From an uncultured Verrucomicrobiota bacterium (GTDB lineage: Bacteria > Verrucomicrobiota > Verrucomicrobiae > Verrucomicrobiales > DEV007), in assembly GCA_902591645.1 (NCBI GenBank), contig CACJBM010000041.1, positions 1-18,529 of the forward strand: a stretch of 18,529 nucleotides of DNA. Direction: 5' to 3'. The notes below the pieces were generated by a model that was not told the DNA's origin, ran no database searches, and saw only the letters and a program-made list of their open reading frames with translations. Both the position numbers and the translations under genes were made by a program. Below are positions 7,072-14,408 of this stretch, in pieces. Within the stretch, counting starts at the first letter, position 1, and every line of letters starts with the position of its first letter.

Positions 7072-9015
7072 TTACTGAAGAAACATGAACTCCGCAGTAG
7101 AAATTAAGGCCGACACCATGTTCTCTGGGGCCGCAGCTCCATTTGATTTAAATTCCTCAATGAATATTTCTTTCTCTAAATTCGTAGGTAATCTTGACAG
7201 TATACTAATAAAGGCACGGTCAATTTTTTCCTCATCAGTCTTACCCTTCTTAATTACACGAAAAACTTTTGCATTGCCATTAGCAGTGATATGTCGCTCA
7301 ACGTGTCCGTTCAGGATTGAAAGTACTTGAGTAACATCTGAATCAGTACTTGAGTTTTCAATGACCTCACGGTTCGACTGTCCAAACTGTCGAAGGAAAT
7401 GACCATTAGGCATTGGTGATTTAAGTTCAGAAGCACGCATTTCATTCCCGTGCTTCTTACTAGAATTATAAGCCATCATCATCATCTGCATCTTCTCTCC
7501 ACCTCCTTTACTGCCACCTTTGTCTCCCTTTATCTGGTCGTGCAGTTTCTTTGTATAATCCCAAACTTCTGTACCCGTATCCAAGGCCATCACATCATTA
7601 TAAAGGTCCTTCATGGATTTCTTACCAACCAGTACGGGTCTCCCCCTATAAATGATAGCGTCTCCTCCATAACCGTTCCCTTTCCTCTCATCAAGATTAT
7701 CAACTTTGAGAGTTAATAGAGAATCCCAAATCTGCTCAGCGCTTAAACGTTTTAATTGGCGGCCATTAAAATGGTAAGCGGCCCTGTCAGGGTGTTGAAT
7801 GGTGTTAGGGCTGAGCTGAAAAGCGTAACTCTTATAAAGAACCTTCTGAAATGCCTTAAGATCATAATCAAGATCAATTAAGAGTTCTTCTAGATATGAC
7901 ATTAGAGAAGGGTTAGACGGCTCAGAGGCTGAGCTGAAGTTATCAAGCGGTTCAAATAGACCCGTTCCCATGACCCTCTTCCACATTCTATTTGCTATGA
8001 CCTTTGTGAATCTTGGATTATCAGAATTCACTAACCAATCAGCAAATTTCTGCCGGGCCTTCCCTGGATCAGTGCTCTTGGATCTAGTACTAACTTTGAC
8101 CGTCTTACCGAAATGACTCAAGGACTTGGCTCCGACCCTCTCACCAGGATCTCCGTCACGATACTTATAGTCTTTCGGCAACTTAATGGTGCCTGTTCCA
8201 GAATCACTAATTGAAAAATCATAGACCGCATATCTAACTAACCTCGACACGTCCCTAAGCTCCCTGCTAACGCCGTCCATATCTTCTTTGTCTTCGAGAT
8301 AGTTGGATAAATGACTCTTGGCTGTCTTGATACCGTTGGTGAACGCAGCCATCTGATAAAAGTCCATCTGCTTCCATGAATCGAACGGATGATTGTGACA
8401 CTGCGCACATTCGATCCGAGTCCCTAGAAATATCCTAGTCGTGTTGGCCATATTGTCCTTAAGCATGCCAGTGTCCCTCACATAGTAACCAACGGCACCG
8501 TTCTGCCATCCACCTCCAGTAGCTGCAACTAGTTGGTGTACCATCGTTTTGTATGACTTGTTTTCGGCGATGGAATCCTTAATCCATTTTATGTAAGGTG
8601 CACCGGAAGTGTTCTCAAATGTGTCAGTGGCCCTTAACAAGTCTGCCCACCAATTGAACATATGCATGTTATAGCCATAAGAACTTAACAACAGGTCAAT
8701 GAGTTTATTGCGCTTCTCTGGATCCTGATCATTAAGAAATTCTACAGATTCTTCGTAAGAAGGAATGCGACCAATTACATTAAGATACGCTCTTCGGAGG
8801 AACTCGGAATCGGTAGCCTTTCCAAGTGGCCGTATCTGCTTTCTTCTGAAATCAGCACCCACGAGTCTGTCGATTTTTTTTGATGCCTCAATTTGAAATT
8901 CAACTGATTGGCTTTTGGAAACAGATCCTGCTCGTTGAGCAAGTTGTGAACTTGCATCTAGAACAAAAAAGGCAGTAAAAAATGCCAGAGCAGTGCTAAT
9001 CCTTATCCGCTTCAT
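7072..9015 (-). CDS. Exported DUF1549/DUF1553 protein with cytochrome-like CxxCH motif
   Basis: A 647-residue protein, first gene of a three-gene operon. A signal peptide covers about residues 1-23 (ALAFFTAFFVLDASS). DUF1549 spans about 45-230 and has the typical LRRAYLNVIGRIPSYEE (73-89) and CAQCHNHPFDSW (203-214) blocks; the CxxCH could bind haem or a metal. DUF1553 covers about 320-640 with FADWLVNSDNPRFTKVIANR (324-343). This member has no N-terminal PSCyt1 domain; that cytochrome type appears instead in the third gene of the operon. An unusual low-complexity linker rich in Gly and Lys, then Met (GDKGGSKGGGEKMQMMMM, 497-514), sits inside the DUF1553 half. The paired DUF1501 gene follows after 51 bases. 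The complex is presumed to work at the cell surface or periplasm, perhaps on polymers, but no activity is established. Confidence 0.92.
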   Translation of the reverse strand: MKRIRISTALAFFTAFFVLDASSQLAQRAGSVSKSQSVEFQIEASKKIDRLVGADFRRKQIRPLGKATDSEFLRRAYLNVIGRIPSYEESVEFLNDQDPEKRNKLIDLLLSSYGYNMHMFNWWADLLRATDTFENTSGAPYIKWIKDSIAENKSYKTMVHQLVAATGGGWQNGAVGYYVRDTGMLKDNMANTTRIFLGTRIECAQCHNHPFDSWKQMDFYQMAAFTNGIKTAKSHLSNYLEDKEDMDGVSRELRDVSRLVRYAVYDFSISDSGTGTIKLPKDYKYRDGDPGERVGAKSLSHFGKTVKVSTRSKSTDPGKARQKFADWLVNSDNPRFTKVIANRMWKRVMGTGLFEPLDNFSSASEPSNPSLMSYLEELLIDLDYDLKAFQKVLYKSYAFQLSPNTIQHPDRAAYHFNGRQLKRLSAEQIWDSLLTLKVDNLDERKGNGYGGDAIIYRGRPVLVGKKSMKDLYNDVMALDTGTEVWDYTKKLHDQIKGDKGGSKGGGEKMQMMMMAYNSSKKHGNEMRASELKSPMPNGHFLRQFGQSNREVIENSSTDSDVTQVLSILNGHVERHITANGNAKVFRVIKKGKTDEEKIDRAFISILSRLPTNLEKEIFIEEFKSNGAAAPENMVSALISTAEFMFLQ

Positions 9016-9112
9016 TATGGTTTAATATAGCTTATATTGCGGGGCATCTGCAACCAGAGAATAAGTTGCAAGAATAGATTGAATATTTAGCTTCCTTAAA
9101 TATATATCCCTT

Positions 9113-9139
9113 AAAAAAAGCTGTAAATACTAGAGCTTT
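9113..9139 (-). terminator. Weak terminator after the ABC permease gene
   Basis: On the minus strand AAAGCT (9139-9134) and AGCTTT (9122-9117) can pair across an 11-base loop and are followed by a run of T (9119-9113). It lies 12 bases after the permease stop codon. The stem is short and AT-rich, so it is only a modest candidate. Confidence 0.4.
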
Positions 9140-9150
9140 ATTACTTTTCG

Positions 9151-9996
9151 TTAACCCCTTATGAACGGTAACTTCCAACCACCGTCACCCGCAACACGGA
9201 TGTCACGTAATCCAAAACCGGTTCTGGCTAGAAATAATAAAACCAAAGCAACTAGAAACAGCTTAATGAAAGGGACAATTTCAAAGCCCATCATTGCATT
9301 ACTTTGGTAATAAGTGAGTGGGGAAAAAACAGCCCAACTTTCAAGACCCTTAATAGCCTTAGATAAAGTAGTAATGATGTAGCCTGCTAATACCAGGATG
9401 CCTGAGATCATTGCGGCAGAGGAACGGGACGGCACGCACATACTAAGTGCCAAGCTGAAACAGGCAAAGAACCATGTCACAACAAATACGGATACATATG
9501 GGAGTAACAATTGAAAAGGTGGGAAGTTCATAGATCCTGCCTTAACAACACCTATCCACAGACCCAGCCAACCCAGACCAATAATACACGAAAGACTAGC
9601 AGTGAAAGCAATGACCCTTCCCCAGAAAAGTTGTCCTCGGCTGACAGGATGAGCGAGTACAAAATCAAGAATCCCTCTCTCCTCATCAGCTGCTAATAGA
9701 CCACTCCCCGACACTGATCCGTAAATACCAAGGATGACCGGTAGGAATGCAAAATATCGTAATGATATGAATCCTTCAGGAGTAAAAATCTGTTCAGCCT
9801 CATCACCCCCTATGAAACTCTTAACTAATGGTTTTAAGTTTTCAAGGACTGGTCGTAATTGCCTTTCATTTTCTGCAACCAAATCATAGAAAGGAATCGT
9901 TATAATGCCCAAAAGCATTAGAGGAATTCCCCAGCCTATGATCGCCCAAACCGATCGACGAAAAGAATATCTGGTAATAATATAAAACTTATTCAT
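9151..9996 (-). CDS. ABC-2 type transporter permease
   Basis: A 281-residue inner-membrane permease. Starting at the ATG at 9996 (MNKFYIITRYSFRRSVWAII) gives the usual short amphipathic head before the first helix. An AAGGAA sequence lies just upstream, making this start much better than the ATG at 10062, which would add a lysine-rich segment inside the ATPase gene. About six membrane helices are visible, at roughly residues 17-38, 84-105, 120-145, 160-190, 199-225 and 245-262, with an ERGILDFVLAHPVSR stretch (about 107-121) typical of ABC-2 exporters between helices two and three. The start overlaps the end of the ATPase gene by 8 bases (ATGAATAA), so the two are translationally coupled and form one transporter. 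The substrate is unknown; the family exports drugs, lipids or peptides. Confidence 0.85.
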   Translation of the reverse strand: MNKFYIITRYSFRRSVWAIIGWGIPLMLLGIITIPFYDLVAENERQLRPVLENLKPLVKSFIGGDEAEQIFTPEGFISLRYFAFLPVILGIYGSVSGSGLLAADEERGILDFVLAHPVSRGQLFWGRVIAFTASLSCIIGLGWLGLWIGVVKAGSMNFPPFQLLLPYVSVFVVTWFFACFSLALSMCVPSRSSAAMISGILVLAGYIITTLSKAIKGLESWAVFSPLTYYQSNAMMGFEIVPFIKLFLVALVLLFLARTGFGLRDIRVAGDGGWKLPFIRG

Positions 9997-10945
9997 TTCC
10001 TTTTTTTTCCGGCTGATCTCTTTCAATCGCTTCTCCATAATAGGAAAGAAAAACCTCCTCAAGGTCAGGCCTACCAGTCTCGATAGACTCTACATTATAT
10101 CCAGCCAATACCTTAATGAGGTCATCCATTTCCCCATCAACCATTAATTTTAACTCACGTCCATCCGGACTTACCTCGTCCAATAGGATACCAGTCAATG
10201 CTTCTATTTCTTCAGTACGCACTACTGTATTTTCTGCAAAAATCACTTTCATCCTCCAAGCTCTTCCAGACAAAAGTGAACTCGTTTCTCCAACTTCAAC
10301 GATCTGCCCCTCCCTTATAATTGCAACGCGGTCGGCAATGGCCTGAACCTCGGCAAGGACGTGTGAAGAAAAGAAAACCGTAGCCCCTGAACGGCGTGAT
10401 TCCTTGACCATTTCAAGTACAGTCTGTTGAATTAGCGGGTCCAGACCACTCGTCGGTTCATCCAGTAAAAGGAGATCAGGACAATTCATAAATGCAGCAA
10501 TAATCCCCACCTTTTGTTTGTTGCCTTTTGATAGATTCTTTATTTTCGACTTGATATTAAGATCCAACTGCTCAGCAAGTTCCTGAGCTCTACTGCGACA
10601 ATTCTCTCCTCCTCCGCGAAGTTCTCTCAAAAACTCCAAAACGGAATGCACTGAAATATTCTCATCAAGCCTAAGCTCACCTGGCAAATATCCGCAATAC
10701 TTACGGACTGCAACTGGATCCGATTGAGGGTCCTTTCCAAGGACGGAAACTGTTCCTGCATCAGGACGAATAAGGTCAAGCATACAACGAATTGCGGTCG
10801 TTTTACCGGCGCCGTTTGGACCAAGAAATCCAAAAACTTCACCTCTATTTACAGTCAAATCTATTCCCTTAAGGGCCAAGAAAGACCCGTAGGACTTTGA
10901 CAGATTATTTACATGTATTGCGGGATCAGACCCCTTATCGTTCAT
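9989..10945 (-). CDS. ABC transporter ATP-binding protein
   Basis: The ATPase of an ABC-2 type exporter, about 318 residues. Motifs seen, numbered from the ATG at 10945: Walker A GPNGAGKTT (42-50), signature LSKGNKQ (138-144), Walker B LLLLDEP (158-164) with catalytic Glu163, D-loop SGLD, and H-loop His195 in SSHVLAE. A C-terminal extension of about 90 residues after the nucleotide-binding core (EAL...SPDGRELKLMVDGEMDDL) resembles the regulatory tail of drug and lipid exporters. A TTG at 10954 is also in frame but the ATG gives a normal head. The upstream unknown gene stops 5 bases before this start, and the permease overlaps its end, so three genes are co-transcribed. Confidence 0.92.
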   Translation of the reverse strand: MNDKGSDPAIHVNNLSKSYGSFLALKGIDLTVNRGEVFGFLGPNGAGKTTAIRCMLDLIRPDAGTVSVLGKDPQSDPVAVRKYCGYLPGELRLDENISVHSVLEFLRELRGGGENCRSRAQELAEQLDLNIKSKIKNLSKGNKQKVGIIAAFMNCPDLLLLDEPTSGLDPLIQQTVLEMVKESRRSGATVFFSSHVLAEVQAIADRVAIIREGQIVEVGETSSLLSGRAWRMKVIFAENTVVRTEEIEALTGILLDEVSPDGRELKLMVDGEMDDLIKVLAGYNVESIETGRPDLEEVFLSYYGEAIERDQPEKKGNE

Positions 10946-10950
10946 TAATC

Positions 10951-11397
10951 TCAATTAAAAAAAATAGTTCTTGGGTCCACCCAAAGACGAACCGAATCAT
11001 TAGATGATACTTCATCAATCTTCGGAGCCGTTACTTCGATGACACTAGGATCTTGAAAATGTTCAGGCTTAGTTTCTGGATGGGGCCAATAAATAAGCCC
11101 AGTGACACACTTACTCAAGCCAACAGACAGGCTCACTTCAAAGAAAGAAAAGTCCTCAGCCGGACAATCAGCGTGCCATTTAACATTTTTAAATGCGTGG
11201 GTTGGATTGACAGGATTTGGTTTTAAAGGAAATACCGAAATATTAATCGTGGCTCGATAATAACCGTTCAAATTCAATCCATTCTTTTCAAATATTGGCC
11301 ACTGAAGGGCCAGAGTACCTTCAGGAAAACGAGGATCTCCGGCTCGCCCTGAAGCGACGCCATGCCCCTTAACAATTTGCCCAAAAATAATATCCAT
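10951..11397 (-). CDS. Conserved-looking protein of unknown function, first gene of the ABC operon
   Basis: A 148-residue cytoplasmic protein starting at the ATG at 11397 (MDIIFGQIVKGHG...); an in-frame TTG at 11412 is less likely. It has no signal peptide or membrane helix. Blocks that look conserved are GQIVKGHGVASG, DPRFPEGTLALQWP, a segment GYYRATINISVFP, and IYWPHPETKPEHF near residues 105-120. The pattern 'G-x-V-x-G-x-G ... F-x-G-T-L ... I-N-I' is faintly like the core of CTP-dependent riboflavin kinases (DUF120), which have a GTLN block. The match is too weak to assign that activity. It stops 5 bases before the ABC ATPase start, so it is probably co-transcribed with the exporter. Function unknown. 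Confidence 0.7.
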   Translation of the reverse strand: MDIIFGQIVKGHGVASGRAGDPRFPEGTLALQWPIFEKNGLNLNGYYRATINISVFPLKPNPVNPTHAFKNVKWHADCPAEDFSFFEVSLSVGLSKCVTGLIYWPHPETKPEHFQDPSVIEVTAPKIDEVSSNDSVRLWVDPRTIFFN

Positions 11398-11418
11398 TGA
11401 ATTCAAAACCAATCAAAG

Positions 11419-11447
11419 GAATCTGATTTAGCATAATATCCAGATTC
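11419..11447. promoter_or_regulatory. Inverted repeat in the divergent promoter region
   Basis: GAATCTG (11419-11425) and CAGATTC (11441-11447) are exact inverted copies separated by 15 bases, and the match extends imperfectly outward (AAGGAATCTG against CAGATTCTTT). The spacer holds TATTAT on the minus strand, one base from a -10 box. It lies 22 bases upstream of the operon start at 11397, so it could be an operator. No known regulator motif is recognised. Confidence 0.3.
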
Positions 11448-11596
11448 TTTTATCACGGAACATGTTTTAGGTAATGGGTATATTTGATTTAAAAAACGAA
11501 TTAGAATTGGCTTCAACAAAATGCACTAATGATTAAATGAAATCAATGAGCTAAATCCCATTTGTGTTTCAGTGGATCTTCCCGAAAATTAATATC

Positions 11597-12040
11597 ATGT
11601 CTAAGCATCAAGTCATACTAAATTGGAAGCGTCAAGGTGCTCCTTTTACTTATAAGGAATTTCCAAGAGCACATACTTGGGACTTTGGTAACGATGAACT
11701 CGTGAAAGCATCTGCTGCCCCCGATTTTCTTGGAGACCCTTTACTGGCAGATCCTGAGCAGGCCTTTGTAGCATCATTAGCAAGTTGTCATGCGCTTACC
11801 TTCCTCGCTCTGTGTTCATTACAGAAAATTACAGTGAACTCTTACTCTGACACAGCTATAGGATACTTAGAAAAAGCAGAAGACGGTAAGCCGTGGCTTT
11901 CTAAGATAGAACTAAATCCCTCAATAGATTTTGAAGAAAGCGAAAAATGTGACCCTGCAAACATAAAAGATATACATCAAAAAGCTCACCTCGAATGCTT
12001 CCTAGCACGCTCAGTAAAAACCCAAATAACAATTAATTAG
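11597..12040 (+). CDS. OsmC-family peroxide-reducing protein
   Basis: A 147-residue cytoplasmic protein of the OsmC/Ohr family, thiol-dependent reductases of organic peroxides. Family features are the block DPEQAFVASLASCHALTFL with Cys64 at the start of the central helix, and a second cysteine, Cys134, in HLECFLARSV. These two are placed as expected for the catalytic pair. The N-terminal strands carry KASAAPDFLGDPLLADPEQA, the usual lead-in. The start at 11597 (MSKHQV...) is preferred over the ATG at 11564 because the first 11 residues of the longer form (MFQWIFPKINI) are not family-like. The exact subfamily (OsmC, Ohr or YhfA-like) is not fixed by what is visible. The gene stands alone, divergent from the ABC operon, and no peroxide-sensor gene is next to it. 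Confidence 0.88.
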   Translation: MSKHQVILNWKRQGAPFTYKEFPRAHTWDFGNDELVKASAAPDFLGDPLLADPEQAFVASLASCHALTFLALCSLQKITVNSYSDTAIGYLEKAEDGKPWLSKIELNPSIDFEESEKCDPANIKDIHQKAHLECFLARSVKTQITIN

Positions 12041-12112
12041 AAATTAATGACTTCCAGATCAATTAAATCAGCACTCTTGTCCATTGGACATAATTGATGT
12101 TAGTCTAATAAT

Positions 12113-13141
12113 ATGAAATCAATATTTTATCTCCTCATTACAGTTCTTTGCCTGAGTTTCTTTTCGCCTTCGCTACAAGCTCAAAATCTAGTCTACGAAG
12201 GCACTTCCGGTATTGGTAAGGGAAAACATATTGTTTTCATTGCAAGTGATCATGAATATCGTGGCGAAGAAACATGCCCTGCCATTGCTCGTATTCTGGC
12301 TCATCGATACGGTTTCAAATGCACTGTTCTTTTTGGTTTAGATGATAATGGGCACATCAAACCAGGATCCTCAAAGATCCCAGGAATGGAGGCCTTGGAC
12401 AAAGCAGATATGATGTTTTTATTCCTTAGATTTTTAGCTCCCGATGACGCATCAATGGAACATTTCATTAATTATCTGAATCGCGGAGGACCGGTCCTCG
12501 GATTACGCACGACAACGCATGGCTTCAATGGCCTCAAAGGAAAAAACAGCAAGTACAATTACAACTCACGAGACAAGAGCTACGACTGGGGATTTGGCCG
12601 TCAGATACTAGGTGAGACCTGGAGACCGCGTGAAGGTGCTGGACATTATGGAAGAAACCATAAATTCAGCACACGAATGTTCGTGGTTCCAGAGCAAAAA
12701 AATCATCCTGTCATGCGCGGAGTAAAGGATATGCACGCGATGGCTGGAGCGTACAGTGCAGTGCCTATCGAGGGATCTGTCATACTGGGCAAGAACCAAG
12801 TTCTCGATTCAATGAAACCGGACGGCAAGCCACTCCCCAATAAGCCTCCTAGCCCCTCAATTTGGGTCCGTAGCTACAAATCTGCTTCTGGTAATGAGGG
12901 GCGTGTTTTCACTTCTACCCAGGGCGCTTCTGAAGATATTATTAGTGAAGGTGTCAGGCGTTGTATTATTAATGGAGTGTTTTGGTGCATGGGTCTTGAA
13001 GAAAGTATAAAAGCTGACATGAATGTCGATTTTGTAGGCCCATACCAACCAACAACATTCAGCTTCGGAGGTGGACGAAAGAAGGTAAAGCCAACAGATC
13101 TTGCAGGCTTTGAAAGCCCCATAATGCCAAAGAAGAAGTAG
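12113..13141 (+). CDS. Secreted ThuA-like domain protein
   Basis: A 342-residue exported protein. A signal peptide covers about residues 1-23 (hydrophobic, ending SLQA-Q). A ThuA-like domain, a glutamine-amidotransferase-like fold, spans about 37-300: the first strand KHIVFIASDHEYRGEE (38-53) is followed by a helix PAIARILAHRYGF, a strand with the FLFLRFLAPD loop, and GGPVLGLRTTTHGF (125-138). Later blocks GHYGRNH and HPVMRGVKDM fit the family, where a His-rich pocket is present. ThuA proteins are linked to sugar use, and in this phylum they are often co-encoded with DUF1080 proteins and dehydrogenases, so a role in oxidised-sugar breakdown is plausible. The C-terminus (last 40 residues) is basic and may be disordered. 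No ribosome binding site is seen before the ATG. Confidence 0.85.
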   Translation: MKSIFYLLITVLCLSFFSPSLQAQNLVYEGTSGIGKGKHIVFIASDHEYRGEETCPAIARILAHRYGFKCTVLFGLDDNGHIKPGSSKIPGMEALDKADMMFLFLRFLAPDDASMEHFINYLNRGGPVLGLRTTTHGFNGLKGKNSKYNYNSRDKSYDWGFGRQILGETWRPREGAGHYGRNHKFSTRMFVVPEQKNHPVMRGVKDMHAMAGAYSAVPIEGSVILGKNQVLDSMKPDGKPLPNKPPSPSIWVRSYKSASGNEGRVFTSTQGASEDIISEGVRRCIINGVFWCMGLEESIKADMNVDFVGPYQPTTFSFGGGRKKVKPTDLAGFESPIMPKKK

Positions 13142-13203
13142 ACGTTTCTTATTTTTGAGCAACACAATTTACTAGCCCAAATCAAAAAATATTTTCCGTG
13201 ACA

Positions 13204-13236
13204 CACCTTTATCTTAATGAAAGGTGAAAATCACCT
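13204..13236 (+). promoter_or_regulatory. Two mutually exclusive hairpins in the leader of the CAP-domain gene
   Basis: CACCTTT (13204-13210) can pair with AAAGGTG (13220-13226), while AGGTGA (13222-13227) can instead pair with TCACCT (13231-13236). The middle arm is shared, so only one hairpin can form at a time. It lies 40-70 bases before the start codon, between the ThuA gene and the CAP gene. No U-run follows the second hairpin. It could be a leader switch, a protein-binding dyad or chance. Confidence 0.3.
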
Positions 13237-13275
13237 ATGCGATAACATTGATAGGAAGGAAAATAAATCTTGTAA

Positions 13276-14349
13276 ATGCTTCAAAGAATTACACGGCTCA
13301 TACTTTTTGCCCTCACTCCATTGGTGGTATCAACTAATGCGTTAGGTATAGATGCCCAAGCAAAAGATATTAATTCTTTGAACAAACGTGACAAGGCCCG
13401 CGCCTCTTTACTTTTTAAGGACTACGAAAAATATCAGGGTAACCATAGAAGGCGTACAGAAATTATTCGCCAAATGATGGGTCTTGGCCGTCCGGTAGCA
13501 CAGAAGATGTTTGATCTTATTGATCGTGACATTCGTAAAAAATGGCCACTCTATCAAGGAGGGTTTACTGCCAGTGCTCAAAAAACAGGCGCCAGAAAAA
13601 ATACTATACAGGTCAGAAATGAAATCGCCGCACTTCAACTAAAAGTGCAAAGCTTAAGAAGCTTGGGAAAGGGATTAACCAAAGAAAAAATAATTCAGAT
13701 TGGTGATCCGGCATTAAAACGTTTACACAAGCTCAAAATAATTGAGATGAGAGAAATCTTTAATTCCAACTCAAAGCTAGGCAAGCAAAGAGAAGACATC
13801 ATTGCCCTTTCCGAACAACGAGCGATATGCATTGACCGTTTGGTTCTGCGAGAAGATGAAGCTGAAACTTTTGGACTCAAAGAAATATCAGAATACGAAA
13901 AATTAACCGCCTCACTGGCATTGGGTCCTCCACTAGGTCATCTGCAAATACTCAATCTCAACTCTAAAATCAATAAGACTGTACCACCTGAAGAGGCCGC
14001 CGCGGTTCGTGATATGAATCAATACAGGATCCTCATTGGATTGAGACCATGCCTCTTGGATCCGGGCCTATGCCTCGCTTCAAGAGAACATTCACAAGAC
14101 ATGGAAAAAAAGAATTTTTTCGCACACGATTCCCCCATTCCTGGAAAAAAAACCCCTTGGCAAAGAGCTAAACTGGTAGGTACCACAGCCAATTCTGAAA
14201 ATATATTTAAAGGCAATAAAGATGGCCCTGCTGCGAACCGAGCATGGTGGTATAGTCCAGGCCATCACATCAACATGCTAAGCCCTAATGCAAAACGTGT
14301 AGGAATGGGAGTACATGGAAAGCATTGGACTCAAATGTTTGGCCCATAA
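13276..14349 (+). CDS. Secreted protein with C-terminal CAP (SCP/PR1) domain
   Basis: A 357-residue exported protein. A signal peptide covers about residues 1-23 (ILFALTPLVVSTNAL). Residues 25-240 are helical, charged and without cysteine-rich motifs, likely a coiled-coil or helical spacer. Residues about 245-357 form a CAP domain: MNQYRILIGLRPCLLDPGLC, ASREHSQDM, FFAHDSP, SENIFKGN and WYSPGHHINML. The His residues in FFAHDSP and GHHINML and the Glu in SEN are the usual CAP-cavity residues. Two cysteines, in RPCLL and GLCLA, may form a disulphide. CAP proteins bind ligands or act in the cell envelope; bacterial ones are poorly understood. A purine-rich AGGAAGGA at 13253-13260 is a possible ribosome binding site but lies 15 bases from the ATG, rather far. 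Confidence 0.88.
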   Translation: MLQRITRLILFALTPLVVSTNALGIDAQAKDINSLNKRDKARASLLFKDYEKYQGNHRRRTEIIRQMMGLGRPVAQKMFDLIDRDIRKKWPLYQGGFTASAQKTGARKNTIQVRNEIAALQLKVQSLRSLGKGLTKEKIIQIGDPALKRLHKLKIIEMREIFNSNSKLGKQREDIIALSEQRAICIDRLVLREDEAETFGLKEISEYEKLTASLALGPPLGHLQILNLNSKINKTVPPEEAAAVRDMNQYRILIGLRPCLLDPGLCLASREHSQDMEKKNFFAHDSPIPGKKTPWQRAKLVGTTANSENIFKGNKDGPAANRAWWYSPGHHINMLSPNAKRVGMGVHGKHWTQMFGP

Positions 14350-14408
14350 CTAACTATCAATTAGTGCTCTAATTTGGTACTCGCCAAAAACAATCAACAT
14401 ATAGTAAA

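Noticed and set aside
7450..7716. Plus-strand open frame inside the DUF1549/DUF1553 gene
   Set aside because: Its histidine-rich start is the reverse complement of the Met-coding run in the real gene; it shows no domain.
11457..11466. Short palindrome AACATGTT as a possible SOS or regulator box
   Set aside because: Only 8 symmetric bases, without the spacing or flanks of a known box; expected by chance in AT-rich DNA.
12874..13206. Open frames on the minus strand across the end of the ThuA gene
   Set aside because: They lie opposite a well-supported secreted protein, are rich in Cys, Trp and Ser in no domain pattern, and have no family-like motif.
14359..14374. Hairpin AATTAG-TGCT-CTAATT after the CAP-domain gene as a terminator
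   Set aside because: Six weak base pairs and no T-run after it; not enough to call.
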